A stretch of DNA of 64,000 nt from an uncultured Candidatus Entotheonella sp. GTDB lineage: Bacteria > Tectomicrobia > Entotheonellia > Entotheonellales > Entotheonellaceae. How positions within the stretch are numbered: position 1 is the stretch's first letter; each line of letters opens with the position of its first letter. Under the pieces are notes generated by a model. That model did no database searches, was not told the DNA's origin, and saw only the letters and a list, made by a program, of their open reading frames with translations. The DNA lies in the NCBI GenBank assembly GCA_958295825.1, contig OY282375.1, positions 558,001-622,000 on the forward strand. The letters run 5' to 3'. A program made the translations under genes and the position numbers. Shown here piece by piece: positions 8,311 through 16,598 of this stretch.

Positions 8311-8689
8311 AGCCTTGTCCCTCCGCCTTTCGGATTTCTTCCGTGTAGTAATCGGCTGCAAGTTCCCTGTCGTAACTCGATTGCGTGGTATTGCGTTCAA
8401 AAAAGCCCGCCAGGTCCGAAAACAACGTTTGATCTGAAATGCCCATCACGCCCAACTCTCGCCGCAACGTTTCCTTGTGCCCTTCGGGAATGAGAATTTC
8501 CCGTTCGATCATGCCGGGTTCGACTTCAGGCATGCCAAACAGGAAGACAGATTGCTGCATGGTCATGCGCTGGGTATCCAGGGCGGAATTGCCGATGGAA
8601 GGTTGCCAGAGATGCCATTGTCCGTCTGTCTCGAAAAACCTCTCCAGGTTTTCCGCCAGGTTGGTTATGGGTTCTTGGGCGTTGTTCAT
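8303..8689 (-). CDS. FRG-domain C-terminal half, short protein
   Basis: A protein of 128 residues. MTMQQSVFLFGMPEVEPG, EILIPEGHKETLRRELGVMG and QTLFSDLAGFFERN parallel the last third of the FRG domain in the 9297-11273 protein (IAQKSVFVQPNKGFIAPD, ICIPQDLKQPILEHLRKHHG, ETIYNDLHGFIRHQ). The N-terminal FRG part with the YRGE motif is absent. Yet a strong AAAGGAG lies just upstream of the ATG at 8689, so it looks like an expressed short form, not mere debris. It is followed in an 8-bp overlap by the TPR gene. The upstream 600 bp show no recognisable missing half. Confidence 0.55.
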   Translation of the reverse strand: MNNAQEPITNLAENLERFFETDGQWHLWQPSIGNSALDTQRMTMQQSVFLFGMPEVEPGMIEREILIPEGHKETLRRELGVMGISDQTLFSDLAGFFERNTTQSSYDRELAADYYTEEIRKAEGQGYE

Positions 8690-9296
8690 CTGCTCCTTTG
8701 CAAAGTCGGTCCGCTCAAACGCGCCGCCTTTTGGACAGTTGGCTGGACATGCCGAGCAAGCTGCATCAGGAGTCTTGGTTGGACTTGCCTGCTTGTGGAT
8801 GAGGATTCGTTTCCGGTTTGGCGCCCGAGGGTTTTTGCTCGTTTCTGAGAAATTTTCGGGAGGCTTTTTGCTCTTCCATAGAGACTTGACGCCCCAACGG
8901 TTTTTCCGAAGCTCCTCTTCTTACAGACACGTCGCTTACCGTTGTGTAGCACCTGCCCCTGTTGGATGTATCCTCCGCCATCAACCTTTCCCTCCCTCGC
9001 ATCCAGATTCGAGAGGGTCGCCAGCGAGACTTATATCATGGGCCGTGGTCTCCTGATCCAACCTCTCAAGTCTTTATCCATGATCTCGTCAAATAACCGT
9101 TCTGCCATGTCTCCGGCCACTGGCGCAAGTTGTTCTTACCGTGAACAAACCATCACGAAACTCCATGGCGATAAGAGGTGGCCACCGCCGGCGCGATGCG
9201 AGCCCACAGGCCGATGTTGGCTTCAGGTCGGTGGCGGCGATTTTGGCGATGGGCAGGCGTTCGCTGGCGAGGGCTCGCCCGTACCGTGACGCCCTT
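8690..9296. other. Gene-poor stretch inside the defence island
   Basis: No ORF here has a recognisable product on either strand. It presumably carries the promoter of the 8303-8689/7501-8310 pair and may hold decayed sequence. A short minus-strand reading near 9230-9285 (SERLPIAKIAATD) faintly recalls the VERLPIPKIPATE segment at the C-terminus of the methylase at 11579-15151, but the match is too short to annotate. Confidence 0.4.
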
Positions 9297-11273
9297 TTAT
9301 ACAGGGTCTCCAGCCTCTGGCGTCAGCATGGCCGCAAGGTCTGCGGGCAGCTTGCTGTCGTAGCGCTGCTCGAAGCCCGCCACGCCTTCGTATTCTTGCT
9401 GGAACAAAGCAACGACGTCTGCTCCCATGCCCCCGGCGGAAGTCAGGTCTGCTCTGGCTTTTTCCCAGCTTTTCAAGCATAGCCAGGCCACGCCGCGATG
9501 GTAATAGGCATCGGCATCATCCGGTTCCAGTTCCAGCGCCTTGTCGTAGTCCTGGATAGCGCGGTCAGGATCACCTTTGTCGCCGTAAGCAATGCCGCGA
9601 TTGTAATAGGCCTCGGCATCCGGTTCCAGTTCCAGCGCCTTGTCGTAGTCCTGGATAGCGCGGTCAAGATCACCTTTGTCGCCGTAAGCACTGCCGCGAT
9701 TGTAATAGACTTCGGCAAGGTCCGGTTTCAGTTCCAGCGCCTTGTCGTAGTCCTGGATAGCGCGGTCAAGATCACCTTTGCTGTCGTAAGCATTGCCGCG
9801 ATTGTAATAGGCCTCGGCAAAGTCCGGTTTCAATTCCAGCGCCTTGTCGTAGTCCTGGATAGCGCGGTCAAGATCACCTTTGCTGTCGTAAGCAGTGCCG
9901 CGATTGTTATAGGCTTCGGCATCATCCGGTTTCAGTTTCAGCGCCTTGTCGTAGTCCTGGATAGCACGGTCAGGATCACCTTTGTCGTCGTAAGCAGTGC
10001 CGCGATTGTTATAGGCTTCGGCATAATCCGGTTTCAGTTCCAGCGCCTTGTCGTAGTCCTGGATAGCACGGTCAGGATCACCTATGCTGGCGTAAACATT
10101 GCCGCGATTGTAATAGGCCTCGGCAAAGTCTAGTTTCAGTTCCAGCGCCTCGTCGTAGTCCTGGATAGCGCGGTCAAAATCACCTTTACGGGCGTAAGCA
10201 ATGCCGCGATTGTAATAGGCATTGGCATAATCCGGTTTCAGTTCCAGTGCCTTGTCGTAGTCCTGGATAGCACGGCCAGGATCACCTTTACGGGCATAAG
10301 CAAGGCCGCGATTGTAATAGGCTTTGGCATAATCCGGTTTCAGTTCCAGCGCCTTGTCGTAGTCCTGGATAGCACGGCCAGGATCACCTTTACGGGCGTG
10401 AGCATTGCCGCGATTGTTATAGGCTTCGGCATAATCCGGTTTCAGTTCCAGCGCCTTATCGTAGTGTTGAATGGCTCCCGCCTGATCGTTTTGATTCTGA
10501 CGGGTCAGGCCGAAGTAAAATTCCGTATAGGCGCTCTGGTGGATTGCCTGATGTCTGATAAACCCGTGCAGGTCGTTGTAGATGGTTTCTGTGGAGATGC
10601 CGTGATGTTTCCTCAGATGTTCCAGTATGGGCTGTTTAAGGTCTTGTGGAATGCAGATTTCGGCGTCCGGCGCAATAAAGCCTTTGTTTGGCTGAACGAA
10701 TACGCTCTTCTGGGCAATGACGCGATTGCCCGGGTTCCGAGGTTGTCTGATACGCTTGTCCGCGTCATCCAACTTGTGCGTCAAGACAACCCTGCCGGCC
10801 TTGTCGGCAGCGCCGTCACAGGCATAGAAAAGGGCTATCAGATAATCGGTCGTAAAATCGATCAGGTTGGTTTTGCCGCCATAGTGCTGGAGTTCGGCCA
10901 GGATTTCAAAATCATCGGATTGATGCGCGTACTTCCTAGCTTCGGTCAGAATTTCTTTTTGAACAACCTCAATGTTAAAGGTTTCAACTTCAATCTCCTT
11001 GTGTTGACGGTAGAGGCTTGAGGACACTTCGGGGTAGCACTCCGGCTCGCCGCGATAGATGTAGTCGCCCTGATCCGATTTTTCGACTATCTGGCGGATT
11101 ATTTCCCAAACCCTATCGGATGGGTCCTTTTGGGAAATCTGCGCTTTGGCGGCCTCGCGCCGTTCTTGACGCGCCTTGGGGCCACGATGAATGATCGGAC
11201 CGGGCGCGTTTTCAGCGTCACAGAACAGACGCCTCAGATAAGCTTGGTAATCAAACTCCGTCTCTGTACTCAT
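9297..11273 (-). CDS. FRG-domain protein with about ten tetratricopeptide repeats
   Basis: A protein of 658 residues. Residues ~55-265 form an FRG domain with the name-giving motif YIYRGE at about 71-76, then LAELQHYGGKTNLIDFTTDY and KSVFVQPNKGF. Residues ~275-625 are ten or eleven 34-residue TPR units of nearly identical sequence (AIQDYDKALELKPD, AEAYYNRG). FRG domains are common in accessory and phage-resistance loci; their activity is unknown to me. The start at 11273 is chosen over 11303 for its position after GGGAG and because it begins before the first predicted helix. The gene overlaps the 3' end of the BrnT-like gene by 23 bp, so the two are probably co-translated. Confidence 0.85.
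   Translation of the reverse strand: MSTETEFDYQAYLRRLFCDAENAPGPIIHRGPKARQERREAAKAQISQKDPSDRVWEIIRQIVEKSDQGDYIYRGEPECYPEVSSSLYRQHKEIEVETFNIEVVQKEILTEARKYAHQSDDFEILAELQHYGGKTNLIDFTTDYLIALFYACDGAADKAGRVVLTHKLDDADKRIRQPRNPGNRVIAQKSVFVQPNKGFIAPDAEICIPQDLKQPILEHLRKHHGISTETIYNDLHGFIRHQAIHQSAYTEFYFGLTRQNQNDQAGAIQHYDKALELKPDYAEAYNNRGNAHARKGDPGRAIQDYDKALELKPDYAKAYYNRGLAYARKGDPGRAIQDYDKALELKPDYANAYYNRGIAYARKGDFDRAIQDYDEALELKLDFAEAYYNRGNVYASIGDPDRAIQDYDKALELKPDYAEAYNNRGTAYDDKGDPDRAIQDYDKALKLKPDDAEAYNNRGTAYDSKGDLDRAIQDYDKALELKPDFAEAYYNRGNAYDSKGDLDRAIQDYDKALELKPDLAEVYYNRGSAYGDKGDLDRAIQDYDKALELEPDAEAYYNRGIAYGDKGDPDRAIQDYDKALELEPDDADAYYHRGVAWLCLKSWEKARADLTSAGGMGADVVALFQQEYEGVAGFEQRYDSKLPADLAAMLTPEAGDPV
9510..10470. 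repeat. Tandem 102-bp repeats encoding TPR units
   Basis: About nine or ten direct repeats of 102 bp (34 codons) lie within the FRG-TPR gene. The core cgccttgtcgtagtcctgga recurs almost perfectly roughly every 102 bp. One unit (near 9620) is 3 bp shorter, which removes one residue between two TPRs. DNA-level identity far above what protein function needs points to recent unequal-crossover expansion, so copy number may vary between strains. The repeats also hold the opposite strand open, producing a spurious antisense reading frame. Confidence 0.9.
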
Positions 11274-11535
11274 CGAGCCATCTCCCTTCTGCGTCAAAGT
11301 CAAAGGCGGTAATCAGGCGGTAGAGCGGCAACTCTTCTTCGGAGTAAACCACGGCCACTACCCGGCCACCGGCGGTTGAGCCAACCCATATCCAACGACC
11401 TTCATGCCCGGCCGGGTCCGCGATTTCGTATCCGTTCGGGTCGTCAAATGCGGAAACCGCCTCATAAAACTGGACGTGATGCTTCTGTTGGACTTCCTGA
11501 TACTTGTCCTCGTCCCATACAAATCCAATATCCAT
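11251..11535 (-). CDS. brnT: BrnT-like toxin
   Basis: A protein of 94 residues with the BrnT pattern: FVWDEDKYQEVQQKHHVQFYEAVSAFDDP, then RWIWVGSTAGGRVVAVVYSE and RLITAFDFDAEGRWLDEY. BrnT proteins are RelE-like ribonucleases normally neutralised by a downstream BrnA antitoxin. Here no BrnA-like ORF follows: the stop codon lies 23 bp inside the FRG-TPR gene. The ATG at 11535 (GGAG 9-10 nt upstream) is preferred over an ATG at 11610 that would overlap the methylase gene. It starts 43 bp after the methylase stop on the same strand, so it is probably the penultimate gene of the restriction-type operon. Confidence 0.78.
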   Translation of the reverse strand: MDIGFVWDEDKYQEVQQKHHVQFYEAVSAFDDPNGYEIADPAGHEGRWIWVGSTAGGRVVAVVYSEEELPLYRLITAFDFDAEGRWLDEYRDGV

Positions 11536-11578
11536 GCTACGGACTCCGCGTCGCCCTTTACCCCGTCTCAGCCGCGCT

Positions 11579-14500
11579 TCAGATACCTTCCACCGCCGCC
11601 ATTTCTTCATCGGTCAAACCGTACAGCCTGTATACGAGTTGATCGACCTCGGCTTCCAGGTCGGCGGTGTCGGCTTTGGGGTCGGTGCGTTTGGCGGCGA
11701 GGATGGCGTCAACCAAGCGGATGAACGGGCGCTGCTCGGTGGCGGGAATTTTGGGGATGGGGAGACGTTCAACGGTGAATTTATCCCATTGAGTGAGTCC
11801 CATGCCCGTCGTCACAGCGGTGTTTTTGACCAGCCAAGTGATAATTTTACTATTCAGAATGGCGCACAGATACCTGAGAGAGTTCCCTGTCACCATGAAT
11901 GCCTTCTGGTTGCAAATCGTGTCCCGGCCGGAACACGCAAATCTGCCAATTGGGGCCATGTGCATCCAGATCAGCTTTTCCTTGGCGAAGTCTTCGTGGT
12001 AAGCGCAGTTGCGGAGATTGTACGGCGTCCTGCCTTTGTCCTGTCGCCGTTCAAGTTGGCGATAGAATCCGTCCAGGTGTTTTTTGATGGCGGGATAATC
12101 GTCGATGTCGACCGCCGGAACGTGGCCATACCCGTTGTGCGTGTCGATGAGATACTGCCCGGCCCACTGCGCCCGGTAGCGCCGAATATCCCGCCCGCGC
12201 AGAATCGGCTTGATGAGGTCGGCTGAGTCGGGGTCTTCGGCAATCAGTCGTTGCCGGGTCGCCTCGTCGATGATGAAGGCGGCGTTGTAACCGGTCTTGA
12301 CCCCCATGTTGATGCTCACGTCCCAGTCTTTCAGCGGCGTTCCGGTAGCCCGCATCTTGTCCATGACGCGGTGCTCGACGAGCGACAGGATGCTCCACGG
12401 TTGCTCGCCGTCCGGGCGCGTTTGTCCCCACAGGCTTGCAGCGGGCGGGAAGTCCTTGGCGTCCAGTTGGTCCATGTCGACCGCAGCAATGACGGGGCTT
12501 GCTGCGTCGTGGTTGCCCTCGCGCAGCAGCAGGATGCTGGTGTCCACAATGGTATTCTCGAAAATATCCTTGCCCATTTCCAACAGGTGTATCGGCGTAT
12601 GCCGCTCGGCGACGTAGCGGCGCGTGGCCCTGCCGTATTCCGCCTTCAGCCAGCTGTTGGAGGTGATGTAGGCGAGCAGGCCGCGCCGGGGCTTGAGCAG
12701 TTGGCAGCCTTTCTCATGGAAAAGCTGGTAGATGTCGCCGGTGCGGGCGAACGTCGCATAGCCAGAGTCCTGGTAGCGGTTGCCCAGGTCGCCACCGTTT
12801 TTCTGCAACTGCGCGTAGGGCGGATTGCCGATCACCACGTCAAAACCATCCCGGTTGCCGAACATGTATTCGGCATCGAACCAGTCCGCCTTGGCGTTCT
12901 GGTCGTACGGGTCCCACTGCGCGATTTTGCCGGCGTCATCTTCGGGAAGCCCGGCGGCCTGTAACACGTCAGCCAATTCTCGCCGTAATCTTCTGTCCGC
13001 GTCTTTGCACGCCAGCTTTTCCCGGCGTGCGGTGGCGTGAAAGTGCCGTTCGCGGTTTTCCGCCAGTTTCGTTTTCAAGGTCTCGATCTGCTGGCGAAAC
13101 AAGTCGAGCTGGGCCGCCGTCTCGAGATGCAGCAGCGTATCCGCGGCCACGACGCGTGTTTCCAGATTCGGCAGCGGCTTGATGCCGAAGTTCTCTGCTG
13201 CCGGGTCCGGCTCCTGCTCGATCGCCAGCGAGATGAAGAAGCGCAGCTTGGCGATCTGGCAGGCGATGGGCTGAACGTCGACGCCGAAAATGCTGTTCTG
13301 CATGAGGTACAGTTTGCGCCCGAAGTCCGAATCGCGGTAGCGCTCGAACGTGTTGCTGATGTCGGCCAGTTCGTCATCGCGCTCTTGCCGGCTCGGGGCG
13401 TCAAAGGCCGCCGTTGCCCGCTCGCTGGCGCGTGCTTTTTGCAGGGCTTCCCAATGTTCGTTGCGGGGGTCGAGCCGTTTCAACGCCAGGGTCAGCTTGT
13501 GCAGGACGCCCATGGGAAAAGCGCCGGAACCCACCGCCGGGTCCAGCACCTTGAGTCCGGCGATGGCGCAGACCAGCCCTTCGGTTTCCACCTCGTTGAA
13601 CAGTTCATGGGCGTCGTTGAACGCATCGGCGTAATCCAGCAGGTAGCGCAGCCGGTCCTGCCAGAATGTCAGGTCGCTCAGGTCGCCGTCGGTCGGTTGG
13701 CACGTTTGCGCCAGCGCCGCCACCAGCGCCTCGTCGACCATGTAGTCCACGACAACGCGCGGGGTGTAGTAAGAACCGGTCTGCTTGCGGGCGGTCTCCT
13801 TGGTTTCCGGGTTGTAGGCGGCCAGCAGGTTCTCAAAGACTTTTCCCAGAAGCTCCGGGTCCAGGGCGACTTCCTGCTCGACCGGCGTGTTCTCTTCCAC
13901 GGTGAACTTGTAGCGGTTGAACATGGGAAACAGCCCGTCGTCGTCGAAGAACAGGCGGTTGGGGGTGCTCAGCTTGTGGAAATGGACGTCGGAGAAGCAG
14001 TCGATGCGTACGCCTTCCGCCTGCCTGCCCTCGAAACTGTCCAGGCAGTCGAACAGCCCGCCGTTGATAAAGGGCGTCTGATCGAACAGGGCGCGCAAAG
14101 CGTCGGCGTCGCGCATGTTCTCCTGGTAGCGATACACCGAGAAATTGCGATGGTCGGCGTTGTTCTTTCTGCTGAAACGGCGTTGGCTGATCTCGGTGTT
14201 CAGGGTGGCGAAGAACAGGTTTTGCAATACGGTTCGGTAATAGGAATCGCCGGTCTCGCGGTCGTAGTCTTGCAGCAGCCGGCTGACCCGCGCCTCGACG
14301 AACAGGTCGCCAGCGACCAGGCCCTTTTCTTTCATGAACCAGACGAACAGCAGGCGGGTAATCAGGCGGATCAGGTGTTCTTCCGGCGGCAGGCTTGGGG
14401 TTGGGTCGCTGGGGAACGTGGCCTCTTTGACGGCGCGCCCGAACCAGGCGGACAACTCCCGGTAGAAGCGTCGATTGAGCGCCTCCGTGTCCAGCGCGTT

Positions 14501-15151
14501 CAGCCAGGCGGCGAGCAGACCATCGAAGTTTCGCTGTTTGTGGTTCTGCTCGATCCAGGCGAGCCGCTCACCCAGGGAGAGGTCGGCGAGGATGTCCAGG
14601 TGGGCGCGATGCGGGCTGGCCGGATCGATCTCGCGGACCAGCGACACGCTGCCGAGCACGTCTCGGCTGTCGTCTCGCTTGTGGGGTCGGCGATGCACGA
14701 AGGCGAGGCTGAGCAGGTTGGCGGCGGTCTTGAACACCACCACCGTCGGCATGGGAAACGGCTTGTTGATCTCGCGGGTAAACTGCGCGTAGCGGCCGCG
14801 GGCGTAGTGCTGTCCCTTTAGCGCCACGGCGACGAACAGAAAGCTGCTGGCGTTGCCGTTATCGAAGCGCCCGGTGTCGAGCAAAGAGAGTTGACCCGAG
14901 GCGGCAATCTCCGCGTCGGTGACCTGAAAGACAATACGCGCGGACACCGCCGCGTCGCCAAGCGCCTGTTTCTGTCGGGTGTCGGGCCGGTCGCCGAACA
15001 GGTCGGCGGGGTTGCCTGTCTGCTCAGGCAGCGTGCGCTCGCTGCGGTAGCCCAACACGTTCAGCAGGTCGTGCGCCACGCTGTGGAATTCGTCTTTCGG
15101 CAGGCGGCGCAGAACGTCCTGAACGCGCTTTGCGGTGTCCTGTGGGGTCAT
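11579..15151 (-). CDS. Eco57I-class N6-adenine DNA methyltransferase / restriction-modification protein
   Basis: A protein of 1190 residues. The SAM-binding motif I is LDPAVGSGAFPMG near residue 535 and the catalytic motif IV is NPPY near residue 773 (DVVIGNPPYAQLQ), which together define gamma-class adenine methylases of the Eco57I/PglX type. The preceding LAAYNPETKETARKQTGSYYTPRVVVDYMV is the family's usual lead-in. The C-terminus (FTVERLPIPKIPATEQRPFI) is a target-recognition-like end. The N-terminal 300 residues are less clear, and I see no certain nuclease motif. It is encoded in one strand run with the PLD-SNF2 helicase, from which VapC and a chimeric antitoxin gene separate it. I infer that it modifies host DNA while the helicase-nuclease restricts. 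AAGGA precedes the ATG. Confidence 0.88.
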   Translation of the reverse strand: MTPQDTAKRVQDVLRRLPKDEFHSVAHDLLNVLGYRSERTLPEQTGNPADLFGDRPDTRQKQALGDAAVSARIVFQVTDAEIAASGQLSLLDTGRFDNGNASSFLFVAVALKGQHYARGRYAQFTREINKPFPMPTVVVFKTAANLLSLAFVHRRPHKRDDSRDVLGSVSLVREIDPASPHRAHLDILADLSLGERLAWIEQNHKQRNFDGLLAAWLNALDTEALNRRFYRELSAWFGRAVKEATFPSDPTPSLPPEEHLIRLITRLLFVWFMKEKGLVAGDLFVEARVSRLLQDYDRETGDSYYRTVLQNLFFATLNTEISQRRFSRKNNADHRNFSVYRYQENMRDADALRALFDQTPFINGGLFDCLDSFEGRQAEGVRIDCFSDVHFHKLSTPNRLFFDDDGLFPMFNRYKFTVEENTPVEQEVALDPELLGKVFENLLAAYNPETKETARKQTGSYYTPRVVVDYMVDEALVAALAQTCQPTDGDLSDLTFWQDRLRYLLDYADAFNDAHELFNEVETEGLVCAIAGLKVLDPAVGSGAFPMGVLHKLTLALKRLDPRNEHWEALQKARASERATAAFDAPSRQERDDELADISNTFERYRDSDFGRKLYLMQNSIFGVDVQPIACQIAKLRFFISLAIEQEPDPAAENFGIKPLPNLETRVVAADTLLHLETAAQLDLFRQQIETLKTKLAENRERHFHATARREKLACKDADRRLRRELADVLQAAGLPEDDAGKIAQWDPYDQNAKADWFDAEYMFGNRDGFDVVIGNPPYAQLQKNGGDLGNRYQDSGYATFARTGDIYQLFHEKGCQLLKPRRGLLAYITSNSWLKAEYGRATRRYVAERHTPIHLLEMGKDIFENTIVDTSILLLREGNHDAASPVIAAVDMDQLDAKDFPPAASLWGQTRPDGEQPWSILSLVEHRVMDKMRATGTPLKDWDVSINMGVKTGYNAAFIIDEATRQRLIAEDPDSADLIKPILRGRDIRRYRAQWAGQYLIDTHNGYGHVPAVDIDDYPAIKKHLDGFYRQLERRQDKGRTPYNLRNCAYHEDFAKEKLIWMHMAPIGRFACSGRDTICNQKAFMVTGNSLRYLCAILNSKIITWLVKNTAVTTGMGLTQWDKFTVERLPIPKIPATEQRPFIRLVDAILAAKRTDPKADTADLEAEVDQLVYRLYGLTDEEMAAVEGI

Positions 15152-15197
15152 GCCGTGTCCTTTTCCGTCTGCCGATCAGGAGAGGGGAGGGGCTGTT

Positions 15198-15587
15198 TCA
15201 TTTGAGGGCCTGGATGGGGCCGGGATAGCGAATGACCTTGTTGTCGGTGGTTAGCAGCGTGAGATTTTCAACTTGTGCTTGTGCTATGAGTATGCGGTCG
15301 AAGGGGTCGTTGTGAATAGGTGGCAGAAGGCCGACGGCGAGTGCGTGTTTGGATCGAATTGCAAGTTCGCTGTAACCGTTTTGTACCAGGCCGTCTCGCA
15401 ATTGCCGTGGTTCAACGCGAAAGTCGCTTCTGCCGAGCGCGTTTTTGATGACGACCTCCCAGATGCTTGCCGTACTGAATATCAACTTTGTGGCGGGGTT
15501 GCCGAGAAGGGCCTGGGATTCTGGTGTGAGCCGTCTCGGGTCACTCGCCGCCCACAGCAACAGATGGGTATCCAGTAAAAATGCCAT
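15198..15587 (-). CDS. vapC: VapC-family PIN-domain toxin
   Basis: A protein of 129 residues. It starts MAFLLDTHLLLWAASDP, the PIN signature with the first catalytic aspartate. It continues with FSTASIWEVVIKNALGR (conserved glutamate) and ends with HNDPFDRILIAQAQVENLTLLTTDNKV, which carries the later aspartates. All expected acidic residues are present, so it should be an active ribonuclease toxin. GGAGGG precedes the ATG at 15587. The preceding gene stops one base before this start, the classical antitoxin-toxin arrangement, but that gene is 304 codons long rather than about 80. The methylase gene begins 46 bp downstream. Confidence 0.88.
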   Translation of the reverse strand: MAFLLDTHLLLWAASDPRRLTPESQALLGNPATKLIFSTASIWEVVIKNALGRSDFRVEPRQLRDGLVQNGYSELAIRSKHALAVGLLPPIHNDPFDRILIAQAQVENLTLLTTDNKVIRYPGPIQALK

Positions 15588-15588
15588 G

Positions 15589-16503
15589 CTACCCTCCGAA
15601 CATCTTCTCCATTTCAGAATCGCCCATGCTATCGAAGTCGTCCGGGACTTCGATTTGTCCGGCCATGAAACCCAAGCGAGAGGCAACCGTTTCGTCCGCA
15701 GGTTCAAAGCCAAACGCACGCCGCAGACGACCGTAGATATCTTGTGCCTCGGGACAGCCCCTGGCGACAGCCTCCTGTAGCTGCTTCAAGTTCGCTCCGC
15801 TGTATAGGATATCCACCGTATCGGCGATAAAATCCTGGATCTGAGGCTCTCTCACGTCCTGCTGCACGGCCCACCGCCAAAACTTCGCCATGCGTTCATC
15901 GTCAGGATGGCTGTAATCTCCCGGTTGCAGACCTGCGACTGCCCAGGGCTTGCCTAAACGGAGGTCGGGATTTACGGAATCCTGATAAGACCATATGCGC
16001 AGTCCTGCCATGAGGGCCGCGCAAATAAATGCCCCATTGGAGGTATCGCGGTCACTCCTCGTTGTGCCTCCGTTTTCCTCGCGATATTTATCCATCTCGT
16101 GCAGATACGATTCTACTTCGCGCTTGAGGGCATAGCTCGAACGTTTGCGCAGGGCCGGGTCATTGAAGCGACGTGCCCAGCTACACCCCTTCAAGCGATA
16201 GCTGAGAGACACTCGTGCTTCTACAAAGTACTCCAGCGTGTTGCGAATACCCTTCTCATGTTGTCCGCCCGTCCGCAACGCATCTCGCGCCGCATCCAAA
16301 TTGTCGGGGATATACTCTGTCTCCCAACGCCCCAGGTGCTTGCCATCTGCTGAAAAAATGCGACGGCGGCGACGGACTTGTCCCAAGCCATGTGAATTGA
16401 GCAAGGGATAGTTCGCCAAAACCCGCTCACGTTCCGAGTCAAAAAAATCCGGGTCCGAAAGTAATTTGGCCGCTTTTAACCAAAAGTGCTGGGTTTTAGT
16501 CAT
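15589..16503 (-). CDS. Large chimeric antitoxin candidate: unknown ~275-residue domain plus Phd/YefM-type C-terminal tail
   Basis: A protein of 304 residues. The last ~30 residues (RLGFMAGQIEVPDDFDSMGD, then EMEKMFGG) match the toxin-binding tail of Phd-type antitoxins paired with VapC, typically RPGLLKGKIxIPxDFD...LPxxxLxxFxG. The expected small Phd DNA-binding domain is missing. Instead there are about 275 residues I do not recognise, rich in charged helices, with WSYQDSVNPDLRLGKPWAVA and ALKREVESYLHEMDKYREE. The ATG at 16503 has GGGAG seven bases upstream. Its stop is one base from the VapC start. I infer that it neutralises this VapC. The large domain could sense nucleic acid or couple the toxin to the flanking restriction genes; nothing in the sequence proves this. 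Confidence 0.6.
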   Translation of the reverse strand: MTKTQHFWLKAAKLLSDPDFFDSERERVLANYPLLNSHGLGQVRRRRRIFSADGKHLGRWETEYIPDNLDAARDALRTGGQHEKGIRNTLEYFVEARVSLSYRLKGCSWARRFNDPALRKRSSYALKREVESYLHEMDKYREENGGTTRSDRDTSNGAFICAALMAGLRIWSYQDSVNPDLRLGKPWAVAGLQPGDYSHPDDERMAKFWRWAVQQDVREPQIQDFIADTVDILYSGANLKQLQEAVARGCPEAQDIYGRLRRAFGFEPADETVASRLGFMAGQIEVPDDFDSMGDSEMEKMFGG

Positions 16504-16598
16504 GAAAATCTCCCTGTATTTAGACTAAATGCCCTGTGATTTGGTTTAAGTACGGACAGTATGGACGTTGGCTCGATTTGTCAAAAGGCCCGCAGCTT

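Noticed and set aside
9200..9290. Possible remnant of a second methylase C-terminus (SERLPIAKIAATD)
   Set aside because: Only about 12 residues resemble the methylase tail, with no further match on either side; chance cannot be excluded.
9498..10133. Open frame opposite the TPR repeats with a regular repeat pattern
   Set aside because: Its regularity only mirrors the 102-bp repeats of the sense gene. There is no ribosome site and no family.
13037..14821. 594-codon open frame antisense to the Eco57I-class methylase
   Set aside because: Sense-strand motifs (DPAVGSG, NPPY) prove the coding strand; the antisense product is unrecognisable.
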